A stretch of DNA of 64,000 bases from Bedellia somnulentella (lineage: Eukaryota > Arthropoda > Insecta > Lepidoptera > Bedelliidae). Below the pieces are notes generated by a model, which saw nothing but the letters and a program-made list of their open reading frames with translations, did not search any database and had not been told where the DNA came from. This document shows positions 10,628 through 25,600 of the stretch, piece by piece (position 1 is the stretch's first letter; each line of letters opens with the position of its first letter). The DNA lies in assembly GCA_963576735.1 (NCBI GenBank), contig OY755189.1, forward strand, positions 806,001 through 870,000, written 5' to 3'. Both the position numbers and the translations under genes were made by a program.

Positions 10628-13600
10628 TCAAAGACTAATCCTAACATTGGCAACTAAATCCAGTGACTTATTTGGTCCATTCGATTCCTCCGCTACAGCC
10701 CGTTGTTCTTGTCTCGGAGGATCCACCGCCGCCTTCCATAGTTGTGTGAATGGAAGCTCCACTAGGAGACATAGGGGAATTGATGCTATGTATGTGAATA
10801 TTGACGTTGTTATGAACAGACATATCTGGAAAAGGAAAGTATATGTGTGTGGTGTATAAAAATTTGGCATTCTTTCATTTAGTAGAAATTATAGATAGCC
10901 CGTTATCAACTGACCTGTTGGTCCTTGTCAATATTTAACATACTTGAACTTTTAGAGACATTAATGAAATTTAAAATATTATAAATTAGATTGTATTATT
11001 GTAATATAAAATATTTTATTATTCATTATAATTAGTAATATCAAAAGTATTTGGGGCATTTGTAATTTTTAATTTAATATACCCGATGGCATTCTGAATT
11101 TAATCTATACTTATAATAAATCTGTAGAGAGGTCAATTCTGTACATGAAATATATTTTCAAAATAACTATCAGGTTGTGATTAGGGATCGATACTGATGC
11201 CAAAAATGCAATCAGTAAATTTTTTGTCTGTCTGTCTGTCTGTCTGTCGGTTTGTATGTTCCTTATGGAAACAAAAACTACTCGACGGATTTTAACGAAA
11301 CTTAGTACAATTATTTTTCATACTCCTGGGCAGGTTTTTGTATACTTTTCAATCGAGTAGTAAAGGGGAATTTTGGGAAATTTTGGGAAATCGGGAGAAG
11401 TTACTCCATTTTTTAAGCTTCCGTCGCGTGTGCAGCCTTAATGGTTAAACTTACATAGAAATCATGTATGACGGAAATATTTTTCATAAAATTATTTAAA
11501 AAAAAATCCTGAACAGTTTATGTCTATCTTTTACGGTTGACTCACAATAACACGTGTTATTCCTGATAGCTTAGGAGTAAGGAACATTCTGATTATATTT
11601 GTTTACTCTTACGTTTGTAAACCTCTCACTCATCCCTAATTTAAAAAAGGTAACATTATTACCTATTCAATATAAAAAGAATCATAGAAATCGGTAGAGA
11701 AACACCGAAAATATACATAAAATAAGCCATCGCGCCCGTGACCAAAACCAAATCTTTACTAATTTACATATAACATACTAGATGGCGCCAGTAGTTGCAT
11801 CCTACATCACGTAATGATTTATTTTTTAGATTGTTATAAATACTTCATAGTGTTTTATTCCAAAATTTGCTATTTAACGGAAATACTGAACCGTTCATTA
11901 AAGCGCATTCAAAATCACCAAACTACACTGTTTAGGGAGTGCTATAAATTTAATAAATTGAAAACATTGCGCTGAGTTTCACAATGCTTGAGCAGTGACT
12001 GAAGAAAGAAACCTCAGATATTTAAAAAAACAACGCTACCCGTGCGAAGTTGGGAGGATCCACTAGTAGAAAATATATTCAAAGTAGCCTTTTAAAAGTC
12101 TTTATTGAGATTAATGGTAAGAAAGTGGAACAAGTGAAAGAGTTTGTATATTTGGGAAGTTTGTTTACTAGGGATGGAAAATGTGATGAAGATATCGAGA
12201 GAAGAGTGAAAAAGGGTAATGCGGTAAATGGAGCACTGGATAGTCTAATGTCTAGTCTGTCGGTGTCTGAAAAGGCCCGAATGGCTGTGCATGATGCTGT
12301 CCTCGTTCCTACGCTTATGTATGGCAGTGAATGTTGGGTGTGGCAGAAGAAGCATCAAAGTAGAGTGAATGCAGTAGAAATGAGATCCCTCAGAAAAGTG
12401 TGTAATGTAAGGTTATGTGATCGTGTGAGGAATGACGTGATTCGTGAAAGGTGTGGTGTAAAAGATGATATTGTAAGAAAGATAGAAAAAGGAATGTTGA
12501 GATGGTTTGGGCACATAGAGAGGATGGATGACAGTAAATTGGTGAAAGAGATATATATATCTCTTGGCTCTATAGAGCCAATGTGGAAGGTAATGTTAGT
12601 AGAGGACGACATCGGAGGACACATTTGGATCAAATAGAAAATGTGCTCAAAAAGGCAGGTGTCCGCAGTATGAAGAATAAAAGAGCATGTATGAAAAGAT
12701 TGATGGATGTAAACGAAGCCAGAGAGGTTTGCCAGGATCGTACAAAGTGACGATCGATAGTCTCTGCCTACCCCAATGGGAATAACGGCGTGAGAATATG
12801 TATGTATGTATGTATGTTATTTAAAAGCTTTCTACAATTTGAATGTTTTAAAACAACGATGGCTTAAAATATCAGCTTAAGGTTCAAACTCCTGCCATGA
12901 GGCGTGTGAGACTGTGTATCTCGTCTTTTGTGATCAACTAAAATATTTTGTATAAACTGTTTATCCCACAAAATACGTAACATACTGGCTCTGACATATC
13001 TCCTGCTAAGATAGCTGGTACTTTTAATACTTACACAAGAAATGACCGAAGCGTGATGCAACCTGGTGTCTGAAGCCAACGTCAGCCGCAGCACTATGAA
13101 GTGTATCAGAAACGCGCAGTAGGAAAGCCGCCCCAGCGTGTGGAAACCGCGCCAGTCCAACATTCTACGAATCACAGCTGGAAAATATTTGAAAATATGT
13201 GATATACTTATTATAATTAAAAGGGTCGTCCAAATCGTGTCCCTGTGTGGGAGTAATTATGGGTTTCCTCATAAATATATAAGATCTTAGAAAAATAAAA
13301 TAATTATGACTTGCTAATTTCAGTCATGACATAAAAAATAGATTAAAATAAAAATAACTTGTCGTTTACGCTTACTACGACAGACATAAAAATGTACTTA
13401 TGGTTTTAAAGGAAAGTAGTCAACTGCCCTAAATATATCTAGAACTAGGAATTCCAAGAAAACCCACAATTCCCGAAATAAACCATTCATCATGGCATCG
13501 AGTACTTCACAACACCAATTCCACCATTCCTAACATAAACTTAAAAGACACCAAAGTAGCCAACTCAAGTTTATATTATAATTCAAATACGATTTGATAT

Positions 13601-16600
13601 TGCTAAAATGAATATGAACAGTACTCACATCGGCAGCCGGCTACGCATCCCAGCATGAAGACCGCGAACGCGACGGCCACCAGCGTGCGGTCCACCGCGC
13701 TGTACGCCGCCGCCGCCGCCGCCGTCCCGTCCCGCAGGAACACGGTGCCGGCCAGCACCACCGCGCTGCCCGCGTGCAGGGACAGGTGGAACGCGTGGGT
13801 GAGCCACTGGAACACAAATAAAACATAATTATACTCCTTACTCCACTTTGGATTTTGAGTGGGTAAACAAACGATTGTAAAAAAAAGGTTTATGTTTATT
13901 TAGGTTATGGTTTATTGTGTGGTATAAATTTTAAAAAAATGACGTTCAAAAAATTTTAGTTACTTTGAAACTTACTTTGAAAAATAAACTTTATGACTCT
14001 TTTTTTTTGGTGTCCAACTGCATCGCCCGAAAACCTCGATACTTATAGTCGCAGATCACCAATTATTTATTTCAACTTTCCAAAGTTCAAGCCTCCTTTA
14101 ATTGAAAGACTTACACAAGTTATTTGTAGAAGAAAGTTTACCCTATCAAACTCTCCAGCTATGTATAAATAAATAAAGCATCCGCATTATATCAGTAGAT
14201 CTCGATTTCAATCCCCGGGGGGTTAAACTCACCAGCTCTAATTACGCTAATAGTCGTTAGTCTGCAAACCCGCGCTTGGCCAGCATGGTGGAATGCAGAC
14301 AAATCTATTATAATACAGAGTTAGCTCGAGCCCCTCGGTCAGGCTATAAATATATGGGTTGTGAGGATACATAAAAAACCTACATTCAGCCTGAAAAGCT
14401 ACAACCAAAAAAATGTCTTAACCGTACAAATACAACCAACCTTATTCTCACGAAGCTGGACTCCATTGACCTGGTTTGCCAGAAAGACGCTACAAGAACA
14501 GAACCATGATAATTTCACAATACAACCCACCTTATTCTCACTGAGCTTGACTCCATCCCGCTGGCTGTCGTACAGCAGCACGGCCACGGCCATCCCGGCC
14601 GCGTACCCGGGCACGTTCATGTAGCTCGGCAGGTACAGCCACGACATCAGCGTGGAGTTGGCGAATAACGTGCGGAGAAGTCTGGGTTGAGACAAGAATT
14701 AGTTTTTGCGATAATACTCGTAGTAAATTCATGATCAAAATCCTCTGAAATATTTTGGCGGCATAGAATATCCACCACTGCTTTACTTCCCATTGGGAGT
14801 TATAAATGACAACAGAAGGATTAAATACAAGTCAATGAGCAGCAGCATTCCAATGAGTACAACTAACATCTTACTGCGATGGCCACCCGCATGCCAAGCG
14901 TGGCGCTTAAACTTAATACTCAATTATCATTATTATAGCAAAAACAATAATATAATTATAGCAATATCCTGATGAAAACTGATGATGGTAGGATTGTGTG
15001 TTCCAAGCCAGAGGTTCTGAGGGAAGTCAAAAAGTTTTATGGACAGTTATACACGTCAGCGCAAAGACCTGCTACTGAACTGGCTAAGCCCCGAGAGCCA
15101 TATTAACTGACACGGCGAAGGTGTCCTGTCAGCTCTTACAAGATTGATAGGTATGGCTGTTAAACAATTAAAGAATAACAAGGCAGCGTATTTTGTATCT
15201 TAGTGAAACGAGACAGTTTTTTTATTGAGTTCCTCGGTTGTTCTGTCAGAAATGTATAAAAGGAATGATTAGTTGGAGAATAGAAAAAGGCGTCTGCTTA
15301 TTCCGAAAGTAGTTGTACGCGGTAATAGGAAAAAAATACGCCTTTTCTCTGACTGTTTTACTTATGAGGGCATGTTCATTGTAAAACTAAATAAATTTGA
15401 ATTAATAGATATGCACAACTTACTCAGGCGCCTGAGCAGTGATGATGGGTTGCAAACCATACAAGAACGCCACCAGTCCAGATATGAAAACCCCAAATCC
15501 AAGCAATGCCGCCAAAACTGGCCACACTGCTTTACGCCAGCGAATGAAAACGAAGAGCAGCAGAATGCCCAGCACGTGGAGTTGCATATCCACTGCTAAA
15601 TACCTGAAAAATGTAATTAAATCAATTTGTATAAATCCTTTAAACTTTTATCATCTTCAAACAATTTCTATGTATGACTTGTAGGCAGAGATAAGCACTT
15701 TTCATTGTTTGCATGCTGCTTGTACGTTGCATCTGCCTAATGGTGACCACGTGGTGACACCTCATAAACGATATGAGTTCCATTCCCCACAACAAAATCC
15801 CAACCAAAAAAGTTACCAAGTATGTTCTATATACATTTTGTTGGTATCCAGATGGTTGTTCTCATACAGTAGATAATACCATCTCTTTCTTTCCATGCAC
15901 CAATGATTAACAGAATTTAGCATCACTATAACTCACCAAGTATGTCCCATACACATCTTGCCGGTGTCCAAGTAGTTGTGCACGTACAGGAGATGGTACC
16001 ACCAGCGCTCGGCGCAGTCGTCCGCCTCGCGCGTCACCAGCCAGCCCCACTGCGGACCCGATCCTAGCAGCGGGAACCAGGATATAGTGAACCAGAGCGC
16101 GAATACAGCGGTTGGGGTTAGCCTGGAGGGATAGAGAGGTTTTATAAACAAATATTTGAACGTAATCAAAACGTTGTAGTCATAGGGCAAGAGTGTCAAC
16201 TACTGAATTTACAAGAATAAATGTAGAAAATTTGCAAGATAATGAAAATGAGGAAGATGAATATATTGAGATGCTGGATGAACGACGCGTAGAAATGACG
16301 GATGATATGGAAATTGAAAATGCATAGAGTGTGCCCAAATCATCGGTAATTCAATGTGCGACGTAAGGTTAGGGAGTGAGTAAAAAGAAGAATAGTCAAA
16401 TTTCATACATACATACATATACTCACGGCTATAAATCCCTAGATGGGGTAGCCAGAGCTAAAGACTGAGAAATTCCTCAGCCACTTTTGGAAGTTGAGTA
16501 GGGAAAAGATGGTAAAATAAAGGTTGTTGGTGATGTGTGTCCAACCGCATCGCCCAAAAATCCCTTTATAATAAAGCCCCAATACCGTTAGTCGCCTCTT

Positions 16601-19600
16601 ACGTACACCCACCGGAAGAAATGGGGTAGTGCTATTCTAAGCCGACACTACACAGCTTCAAATTTCATTTTGCACATTTGGTGCTTTCCGCTTTTTAACA
16701 GCCATTAAAACACCCTGGGATGAATGTTGGTTGGAAAAGACTATTATTTATGAACTCTACTCAACCTTCTGGCCGTAAATCCTCGTGGAAGGGTAGATGT
16801 ACTTACAAATAATATTATACTTTTTGGTTGGCAAAGTTTATCGATCGCCACTTTGTACGATACTTGCAAAATCTCGCGCTTAATTTACATGCATTATTAT
16901 TTTCTTAAATTCGTCCTACATCAGACGCCTGCCTTTTGGTACACATTTTCTATTTGATCACACACTGTTGTGGACTAAATCCTCCTCGGTCTTCCTCTAC
17001 TTACATGACTACCCTCACTTTTAAAATTCTTGAAAAATATCGATAAGTACCTAATCCACCTAGTAGCGACGGCCACCACACATGTGAGCAAGGTCAGCGG
17101 TTTCTTCTCGGAGCAGATGAGCATGGTGTAGGTGGTGAGGAAGGCGGATATCGCGAAGAACGCTTGCAGCCATAGCGGCGAGTTGAACATTATCTGCCAG
17201 CCGAAGTTGTCGTACATCTGGAATGGGGAAGGTAAAATAACTATGGAATAAATAATGAAATACTAACCCCTCGTTAAAGTAATAGTATTCGTTGAATAAC
17301 CTATTCAGTACATGCTGTTTCTGTACCTCTGTCACATGTGAAAGAAAAACTAAAATAATAAGCATAACATAAACGTTCACGCCGAATATCCCCGAAGGGG
17401 TTGGCAGAGGTACTAATACTTCTGAACATCACGTGACTTTGTCACCTGGTGTTCAGAGTACCCACGTTTTGCATGGACAGTGTACTCACGTGATAGGGGG
17501 CAGGCCTATCGACGTTTTGTACGAATACACTGTCACATCACATGACTAAGTACAACTCAGCCATGTGGGTTTCCTCACGATGTTTTCACTCACCATTAAC
17601 ATCCATGATAAATTAACCACACATATGTCTATATAAAAGACAAATTGGTGTAGGCCCGACCCAGGATTTGAACACTAGTCGTTTGCACGATAACCGAGTG
17701 TTCTACCCACTGGGCTATCACGGTTGTGTACTACAAAACTAAAACTACTTATCTAACTACGAAACTCTTTTTTTAAAGCTTGCTTTGAATGCAAATTGGA
17801 ACATTTATAATTTCAACAGATAATAAGCTCTATTTCATCTATATCCGTTTAATAAGCTCTTAAATTTATAAAATAAAACAGATTAAAGCTTATAACCTGT
17901 TCAATGTAGTGAGGGTTGTCAGTATACGAGTAGATGTACATGAACAGCACGTGCGAGAATATGACGCAGTGGATCGCCAGGACTCTGGAATAAAACACAA
18001 ATCGTAATGAGAATATAGTTGAAAATAACTGACATAGATACATAATTTAAATCTTTTTGTTCATGAAAACCTCATGTGGGTATTATTAATAATAAATAAA
18101 GGAAAGAAAAAATTCGACACAGGCGGGAATCGAACCCGCAACCTCGGGTATACGCCCCGACGCTCTGCCAATTGAGCCACCGTGTCAATGGCTGCCAGCG
18201 CGGGTTCGATTCCCGCCTGTGACGATTTTTTTCTTTCCTTTATTTTATTCTTTATTTATTGACATAGATACATCTTGTAAAATTTAATTTCTATTGAGGT
18301 GTAAGTCTAAAATCCAGAAACATATGTACATACATATGTAAATTTATTATTAATGATTTGTAGCATTTAAGTTAAAACAAAATATGATACCAGTAAAATC
18401 ACACTGGTATTGGTTTCCCAATTGTCTTGCCCAAAAACCATTTTACAGGCAATCGGCCTAGGAAAGCCTAACCCATTTCTTCCACATTGAAAACCAATAC
18501 AGAAATTCACACTATTTATTGAAATAAAGGGTTCATCATTAGAACATTTGCAATTTTCTTTTAAGTTATCGTACTAAACTACCAAGCCAATTGAAATGTT
18601 TATAAATATACAAATCACCTGATCCCTTCCAGACAAGCCAAGTTCTTCATGCGGTCGTCGCTCCGCGGCTGCGCTCTATTGTACGTCAGGATGCTCCAGT
18701 TCTTCTTCACAGAGAACGCCAGTATGTAATTCGAGCCAGTCATACCTGCAATCATAATACCAAACAACTTATATTCACGGTTGTCGACCGCCAGAGAGGG
18801 GTAGTCAGTTTGTTGTCAGGAAAAAAGTTGAAACGGAAACATATAAAGTGTTGTTGGGGATGGCTTTCTAGCTGGATCTTTCGTTAATCGTACACGGACG
18901 TTTTATTCACATACATATATAATATTATTTTATAGTGGCTTGATATATGGCACCGTCAATCAAACACATTGAGTTTCTCTGTAAATCAAAGATTTATTTC
19001 AGTTAATCTAAGAAACAAATCATGAAACAAATCAAACAAACATTAACTTACATACCTGTAAATCAAAGAAACGACATTAAATGTTATTATTCCGGTGTCG
19101 ATTTCTTATTTTATTTAAAATTAGATATTAACTTATTCTTTGTAAAGAGAAATTTTTCTTATTTGACATTAACCAAAAGCGTGCGTCATGACCGTCACAG
19201 TTTACTCTTTCTTAAAAACTCTAAACTACCAAAGAGTTGCTATATGCGCGTGTAAATTCAAATAAAGGAAACTATAGTTTTCTTTACATCTCCCCCCCAA
19301 AAGAGATAAACAATGAGTAAAAGTGAATATAAACAATGAGGTTTATGTTCCCGGCATACACTCTTCACACGTAGATAGCAGGAGCCGGTGTGAGCTTCGA
19401 TATGTGGAAGTAGTTAGACTCTGATCTCTTGTGATCAGTGTTTATCTTGTATATTGATGTAGATATTTTTTCTATAATCTTGTAGGGTCCTATTTTCAGT
19501 TCATCAAGTTTTTTCCTGTTTAATTTGTTCCCGTTTTCCACAAAAACCATGTCTCCTACGTTGAAGTCTATATATTTTCGATGCTTATCATAAATTGTCT

Positions 19601-22600
19601 TGTTATAATTATGTGATTTGATTGAGTTTTCTAGAGCTCTTCTCCTATCTTGGATTAAATCATGTTTAGTTCTTTCCTGTTTTAGCTCATTTGGCAAAAT
19701 AGTGACATCTGTGCCATAAAGTAAGTATTTCGGAGCATATCCAGTAACTGTGTGCACTGTCTCGTTGTATTTCTTTACACAATTGTGTGCCACAGTCGTC
19801 CATGCCATTCTTGTATCTTGTTCATTTATTTTACATCTGATTTTGTTGACCAGCGTTTGGTTTAGTCTCTCATTCAAACCATTCGAGAAAGGTGAGTTTA
19901 CTGCTGTAAATATGATTTGTATATTCTTCTCATCTAAAAAACTCTTGAAATCTCTTGAGTTGATACCTGGGTATTGGTCCGAGAGTATCACTTCTATGTC
20001 ATCACATTCTGTACAACTTTTTATAAGTTTGATAAAATCATTTGCATTTTGTCTACTGGATGTTAGTATGTATGCATACCTTGTAAAATGATCTGATAAT
20101 AGGTGTAAATATCTCTTTGTTGATCGGGATCCTCCAAAGCCTCCAATGGTATCGATGGAACATATCTGAAATGGTTTTTTGGCAGGCCCCAATTGTGACA
20201 TTAATCCATATTTATTTTTTCCTCTTGATTTATTCTTTATGCATATTGTGCAGCTCTCACAAATTATTTTTATGTTTTTCGTCATGTTCTCTGCTGTATA
20301 CACAGTGCTTATCATTTTTTGCATTTGTTTAATTCCGATATGGCTTAGATCTGAATGTATTTTCTTCATGAGCTCTATGCTTAATTTCTCTGATATAATA
20401 ATTTTTTCTTTTTCTCTTACTTTCTTGTAATACACATTGTTTTTTGTATATAACTTATCTCTCTTGCTTTGTATATATTCATTTTGATTTTGATCTTGTA
20501 AAATATCTTCTATTGTTATCATGTTTACTATTTTTAGCTGTTCTTCTAAGTTTTCTTCTGGTTCGAGAACCGGGTTTCTGCTCAGGCAATCTGCTTCAAC
20601 ATTATATCTTCCTGGAGAATATTTAATTTGGAAATCATATTGCGATAAATAATGAGTTAAGTCACCTAGCTCTTCGTCTGTTCTACATTTTATGTTCATA
20701 TTTTCCAGTGGCTTGTGATCTGTAAAGACTGTGAATTTTCTGCCTATTAGTAGGTGTTGCCAATACTGAACACATTCTTTAATTGCCAGACATTCCAGAT
20801 ACACAGCCTTCTTCCTTTTTTGCACTTCATTTAATTTCTTTGAAAAGTAGGCTACAGGTTTTTCTTCGTTGTTTTTTTGTTTTTGTTTCAGAACTGCTCC
20901 TACTCCTAATATGCTGGCATCTGTGTATATGTGAATAGGTAAGTTTGGGTCATAAATTGTTAATATTGGTTGGGAACATAATATATGTTTCATTTCTTCA
21001 AATGACTCTTGACATTTGTCAGTCCAGATGAAAGGTTGTCCTTTTCTCAAAAGATTATGTAGTGGTTCTAATTTTATTGCAATATTTGGCACATATTTAT
21101 GGTAAAAGTTTATCTTTCCTAAAAATAGTCTCACATTTTTTGGAGTTTTTGGAATCGGGAAATTTTTAATTGATATCAAATTATCTTTCAGAGGTCTGAC
21201 TGAATTATTCTGGATTACATGCCCCAAGTATTTTACTGAATCGGCTGCAAATGTGCATTTAGAGAATTTTAGTTTCATACCTTCGCTTTGAATTGCTTGA
21301 AATAACTGCTTCAGATATCTTATATGATCCGAGAATGACTTCGAAAACAACAGAATGTCATCAATAAAACATACTGTGAACTCTCCAAGATTATGCTTCC
21401 GTATAATATTACACATTATCCTTTGGAATATGGCTGGAGCGGTCTTCAATCCAAATGGTAGACAGGTCCATTGGTAATGACCTTCTTGTGTCACAAATGC
21501 CGTTTTGTGTATATCTGTGACACGCAGTGGTATGGACCAAAAAGCAGAATTAAGGTCCAGCGTTGAAAAATATTTACAATTTCTTGTTTTTCTATTAAGT
21601 CCTCGATGAGCGGGAAGGGCTGTGACTGTGGTACAACAATCTTATTTAAATCTCTGAAGTCTATACACAGTCTTGATTTTCTGTTTTCTTCTCTTTTATA
21701 GGCCAATGTAACAGGCGCTGCAAATGGGCTATATGATTCTTCTATTATATTCTTTTCCAGTAGTTTTGCTATTTGGCTTTCGATTTCTTTCTTGTCTTCC
21801 ACTGTGCAACGATATGGTCTTTTACTGCAATATTTTTCTACTTGTAGATCGATGTGTGCTTCATAACCTTTTACCTTTCCAATGTCATATTTGTCCGTCG
21901 CAAACACTGACTGGTTTTCTGTTATTAAGTCATCAATTATTGTCTGTTCCTCAAAACTCAAGTGATTAATACAAATTCTAAAGTCTTCTGTTTTAAAACT
22001 TTCATTGTAGTTTATGATATTATCCATTTTTAATTCCTTAGAATCAATATCTGTATTTGTTTCCTTAGAAACTCTTTCCTTGTTTTGTGTAGGTAATTTT
22101 TGATGAATTTTCAGATTTTCGTCTTGAACTAGATGAAATTCTTGTATACAATCTAGTCCCACTAAAAAGTCATAATCAAAATTTTCGTTATCTATCACAA
22201 AAACATTCATTTTTTTCTCAATATCAAAGATGGCTATGTCCAGTGAAATTATTCCGATAGCTTTTTTGACGCCATTAATCGTTTTTAGATTAGTATCATT
22301 TGGAAGAGTGCCTTTGTTTTGCTTTATCTTTAATATCTTTGAGTTTATCAATGACACATTAGATCCAGAGTCATAGATCCCTGATACTTCAATATTTTTA
22401 TTTAGTAGTAATTTTATCTTGATCAATGGCGGCACTATTAGTTTTTTTGGTCTTCGTACTGCAATTCACATTCCAACTCTGAATTATTGATAAGTTTTAT
22501 CTGTTTTTTATCTTTTTCCGTATTCAATTTTGGTTTGAACCAACAAGAATCTTCTGGGTGGTAGCGGTCTCCTTTATTCAATTTATCACAGATATTACAT

Positions 22601-25600
22601 TTTTCTCTAACCGGTTTACTATCTTCTTTTCTTTTTATAATTCTTCGTTTTTGCACCAAGTGTTCTAGTCTGCCAAGTTCATTGAATAAGTCTTTAGCAT
22701 GAACTATTTCTTCTTTGTTAATCCTATCTGTTATAAAATCTGGTAAGCCGACTGCGATTATGTCAATTAGGGTCCCTTCATCCATTGTTTTTCTTATCTC
22801 CAATAAAAGTCTTTCTTTTTTCACTGCATATTCTACCAAAGATCCTGTTTGGTACTTGAAAGTCAAAGCATATTTGCTGTCAGTCCAACCTTTACTGGTG
22901 TATGTTTGTAAAAAACTTGATTTCCATTCTGACCACTCAGATTGTAATCCAAACTTTATCATCATGGAGGAGTACCAATCTATGCATGTTTTATCAAGAA
23001 AAAGTCTGAGAATTTCAATCTTTTCTTCCTCTTTTACAATATTAAATCTTTCACATTCTTTTTCGAATACTTCCATCCACTGACATGCTCTTGAATTTCT
23101 TCCGCTAAATTTTTCAATCACAAATCTTTCAGCTAACTTTTTCATACTCTTCTTTTCTTCATTCTGTTTGTCTTCAACCAATTTTTCCAAAATCTTCACT
23201 ATAGGATCCTCTAATGTCATTTTACTCACAGCTGGTGACTGTTCTTGGTTAATTTCTTCTAGAAATTGGTCCTGAAAAATCATGTTTCCAGTCTCATCGA
23301 CATATGTTTTTAAAATTTCTTCTGTTGTTTTTATCCAAACATTTCTAGTTTGATATCTCTTTTTCAATGTACTTTTTAATGTAACGTATGTTTTCGTGGT
23401 TTGAATATGTTTATGAAGTGATATTGCTTGATACTCTTCAGGAATCAGGTAAACTTTGTCATCTAGTGTGGCAATTGAAGTTATGGCAATGAAGTTTGAC
23501 TTTCCGTCCACTGTTGGTTTAATTTGAAAAGTAAATTTTAGTTTCTCCATTTTTGTGACAGTTAATGTCGTTTTATAATATTATTTTATAGTGGCTTGAT
23601 ATATGGCACCGTCAATCAAACACATTGAGTTTCTCTGTAAATCAAAGATTTATTTCAGTTAATCTAAGAAACAAATCATGAAACAAATCAAACAAACATT
23701 AACTTACATACCTGTAAATCAAAGAAACGACATTAAATGTTATTATTCCGGTGTCGATTTCTTATTTTATTTAAAATTAGATATTAACTTATTCTTTGTA
23801 AAGAGAAATTTTTCTTATTTGACATTAACCAAAAGCGTGCGTCATGACCGTCACAGTTTACTCTTTCTTAAAAACTCTAAACTACCAAAGAGTTGCTATA
23901 TGCGCGTGTAAATTCAAATAAAGGAAACTATAGTTTTCTTTACACATATACTCATGCCATAAGCTCCCATAGGAACTTCGATCGCATCTTTGTACGATCT
24001 TGGTAAACCCCTTGAGCTACGTCTACATGCATTAGAGATTCAAACATGCTCTTTTATTCTACACAGAACGGACGCCTACATGTTAAACACATTCTCAATT
24101 TGATCTAAATATTTGACCTTAGAATAAAGAGTGGCGTCCTTACTAAGCAGGGTGCGGGCCGGCTCCAACAGTGTCCTGCGGGTTATTGCTGACAAGGTGG
24201 ACTGTCTTATCCTCAAACACTGGGTCGGACTAATTATTAAGTAATGATTTGTAATGATTGAACTGAATTTGTGTAATTTATAAACTAGTGTAATTTTATA
24301 TTAATTAATTAATTTGAATTGTTTTGTTACTAGCATAGATTAAGGAGTACTAACAATAATGGACTGTATTGTCTGAATAAATAAATTTTATTATTATTAT
24401 ATAACCAAATAAAGCCCCTCACCTCCCGTATCCCCCACCAGCCCCGTGAGATGCAGGATGGTGGCGATGACGGCGAGGATGCACAGACACAGCACCAGCA
24501 CCGTGAACGTCAGCGAGCTGCGCGCCGCGGACGAGCTGCACCAGCCCATTGATAGGATGGAGGCCTGTAATGAGGAGATCATGAGGGAACAGTAGAAGTT
24601 TTTTGTATCATGCTGTGTAGTGTCGGCTTAGAATAGCACTAACCCATTTCTTCCGGGGGCTTTTAAGGGATTTTTGGGCGATGCGATTGGAGACCCATCA
24701 CCAACAACCTTTATTTTACCATTTTTTCCCCACACATCTTTCTAAAAGTGGCTGAAGAATGTACAATTCCTTAGCTCTGGCTACCCCTTCCAGGGATTTA
24801 TAGCCGTGAGTATATGTATGTATGTACTTATGGTTCAGAAGATGTTTTGTTGTAAGAGGAACCCGGAAGAAAGCCATCAACAAAACAAATAAATATATTT
24901 TTCTAGCAGTTTCCATTAGGATCACAGAATACAGTTACAGAATATCAATAATCAGCTTGCAATAAAACCACTACTTTGAAATAATTACGGGCAACTATCT
25001 TAAAATATTAGTTACATTTAGTAATAACATGTAGTGCCGGCTTAGAATGTCACTACCCCTTTCTACCCACGGGTGTCGTAAGAGACGACGAAGTCGAAGG
25101 GTATGGGGCTTGTTTAAGTGGTTAAAGCTAAAGTTGGAGACCCATCACCAACGATACTTTATTTCTACCATCTTGTCCCCTATTAACTTCCAATTGTGGA
25201 GGAGTTTCTAGGTCTAAAGCTCTGGCTACCCCTATATGGCATTTATGGCCGTGAGTATAAGTATGTATTTAGTAATAATAAATAAAACCGGCTCAGTATG
25301 AGTCAAACTCGAGCACGAAAGGTTCCGCTACATTATTTATACAACATAATGTATCCTAGTTTGACCGATGCTGTAAAAGTAGCATCATCTAGTATAATCA
25401 CGGCTATATTTCCCTAGAGGGGGTAGCCAGAACTAAGGAATCATAAATTCCTCAGCCCCTTTTGGAAGTTGAGTGGAGAAAAGATTTTAAAAATAAAGGT
25501 TTTTGGTGATGGGTCTCCAACAGCATTGCCCAAAAATCCAAAAAAAAGCCCCAATACCCTTAGTCGCCTCTTACGGCACCCGTGGGAAGAAAGAGGTAGC

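Larger units (their letters stand above)
18920..23944 (-). mobile_element. Young Ty3/gypsy-type LTR retrotransposon
   Basis: A 5025-bp element with two 369-bp LTRs that look identical by eye, flanked by catata at 18914-18919 and 23945-23950. The exact boundary, and so a duplication of 4-6 bp, is ambiguous. On the minus strand the order is LTR, gag (23550-22438), protease plus start of RT (22435-21491), rest of RT, RNase H and integrase (21494-19365), purine tract ggggggga (19289-19298), LTR. No env. Gag starts only 26 bp after the 5' LTR and no usual tRNA primer site was recognised. One frameshift splits pol. It interrupts the (cata) tail of an RTE fragment inside the gene B intron between exons 4 and 5. 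Confidence 0.93.

Noticed and set aside
13603..13826. Three overlapping minus-strand frames over the GC-rich exon
   Set aside because: Only the frame with WLTHAFHLSLHAG continues the NRF-6-like protein across both splice sites; the Pro/Arg-rich frames are shadows.
15273..15684. Plus-strand ORFs of 108 and 81 codons
   Set aside because: They lie antisense to gene B exon 9, whose minus-strand reading gives the conserved YLAVDMQL block.
18114..18187. Functional tRNA(Tyr, GTA) gene
   Set aside because: The same sequence occurs four or more times with shared non-tRNA flanks, C replaces T33, and other copies have extra bases in the anticodon arm; it is a SINE head.
19022..19255. 77-aa ORF, also at 23678-23911
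   Set aside because: Both lie wholly inside the two LTRs of the retrotransposon; chance frame.
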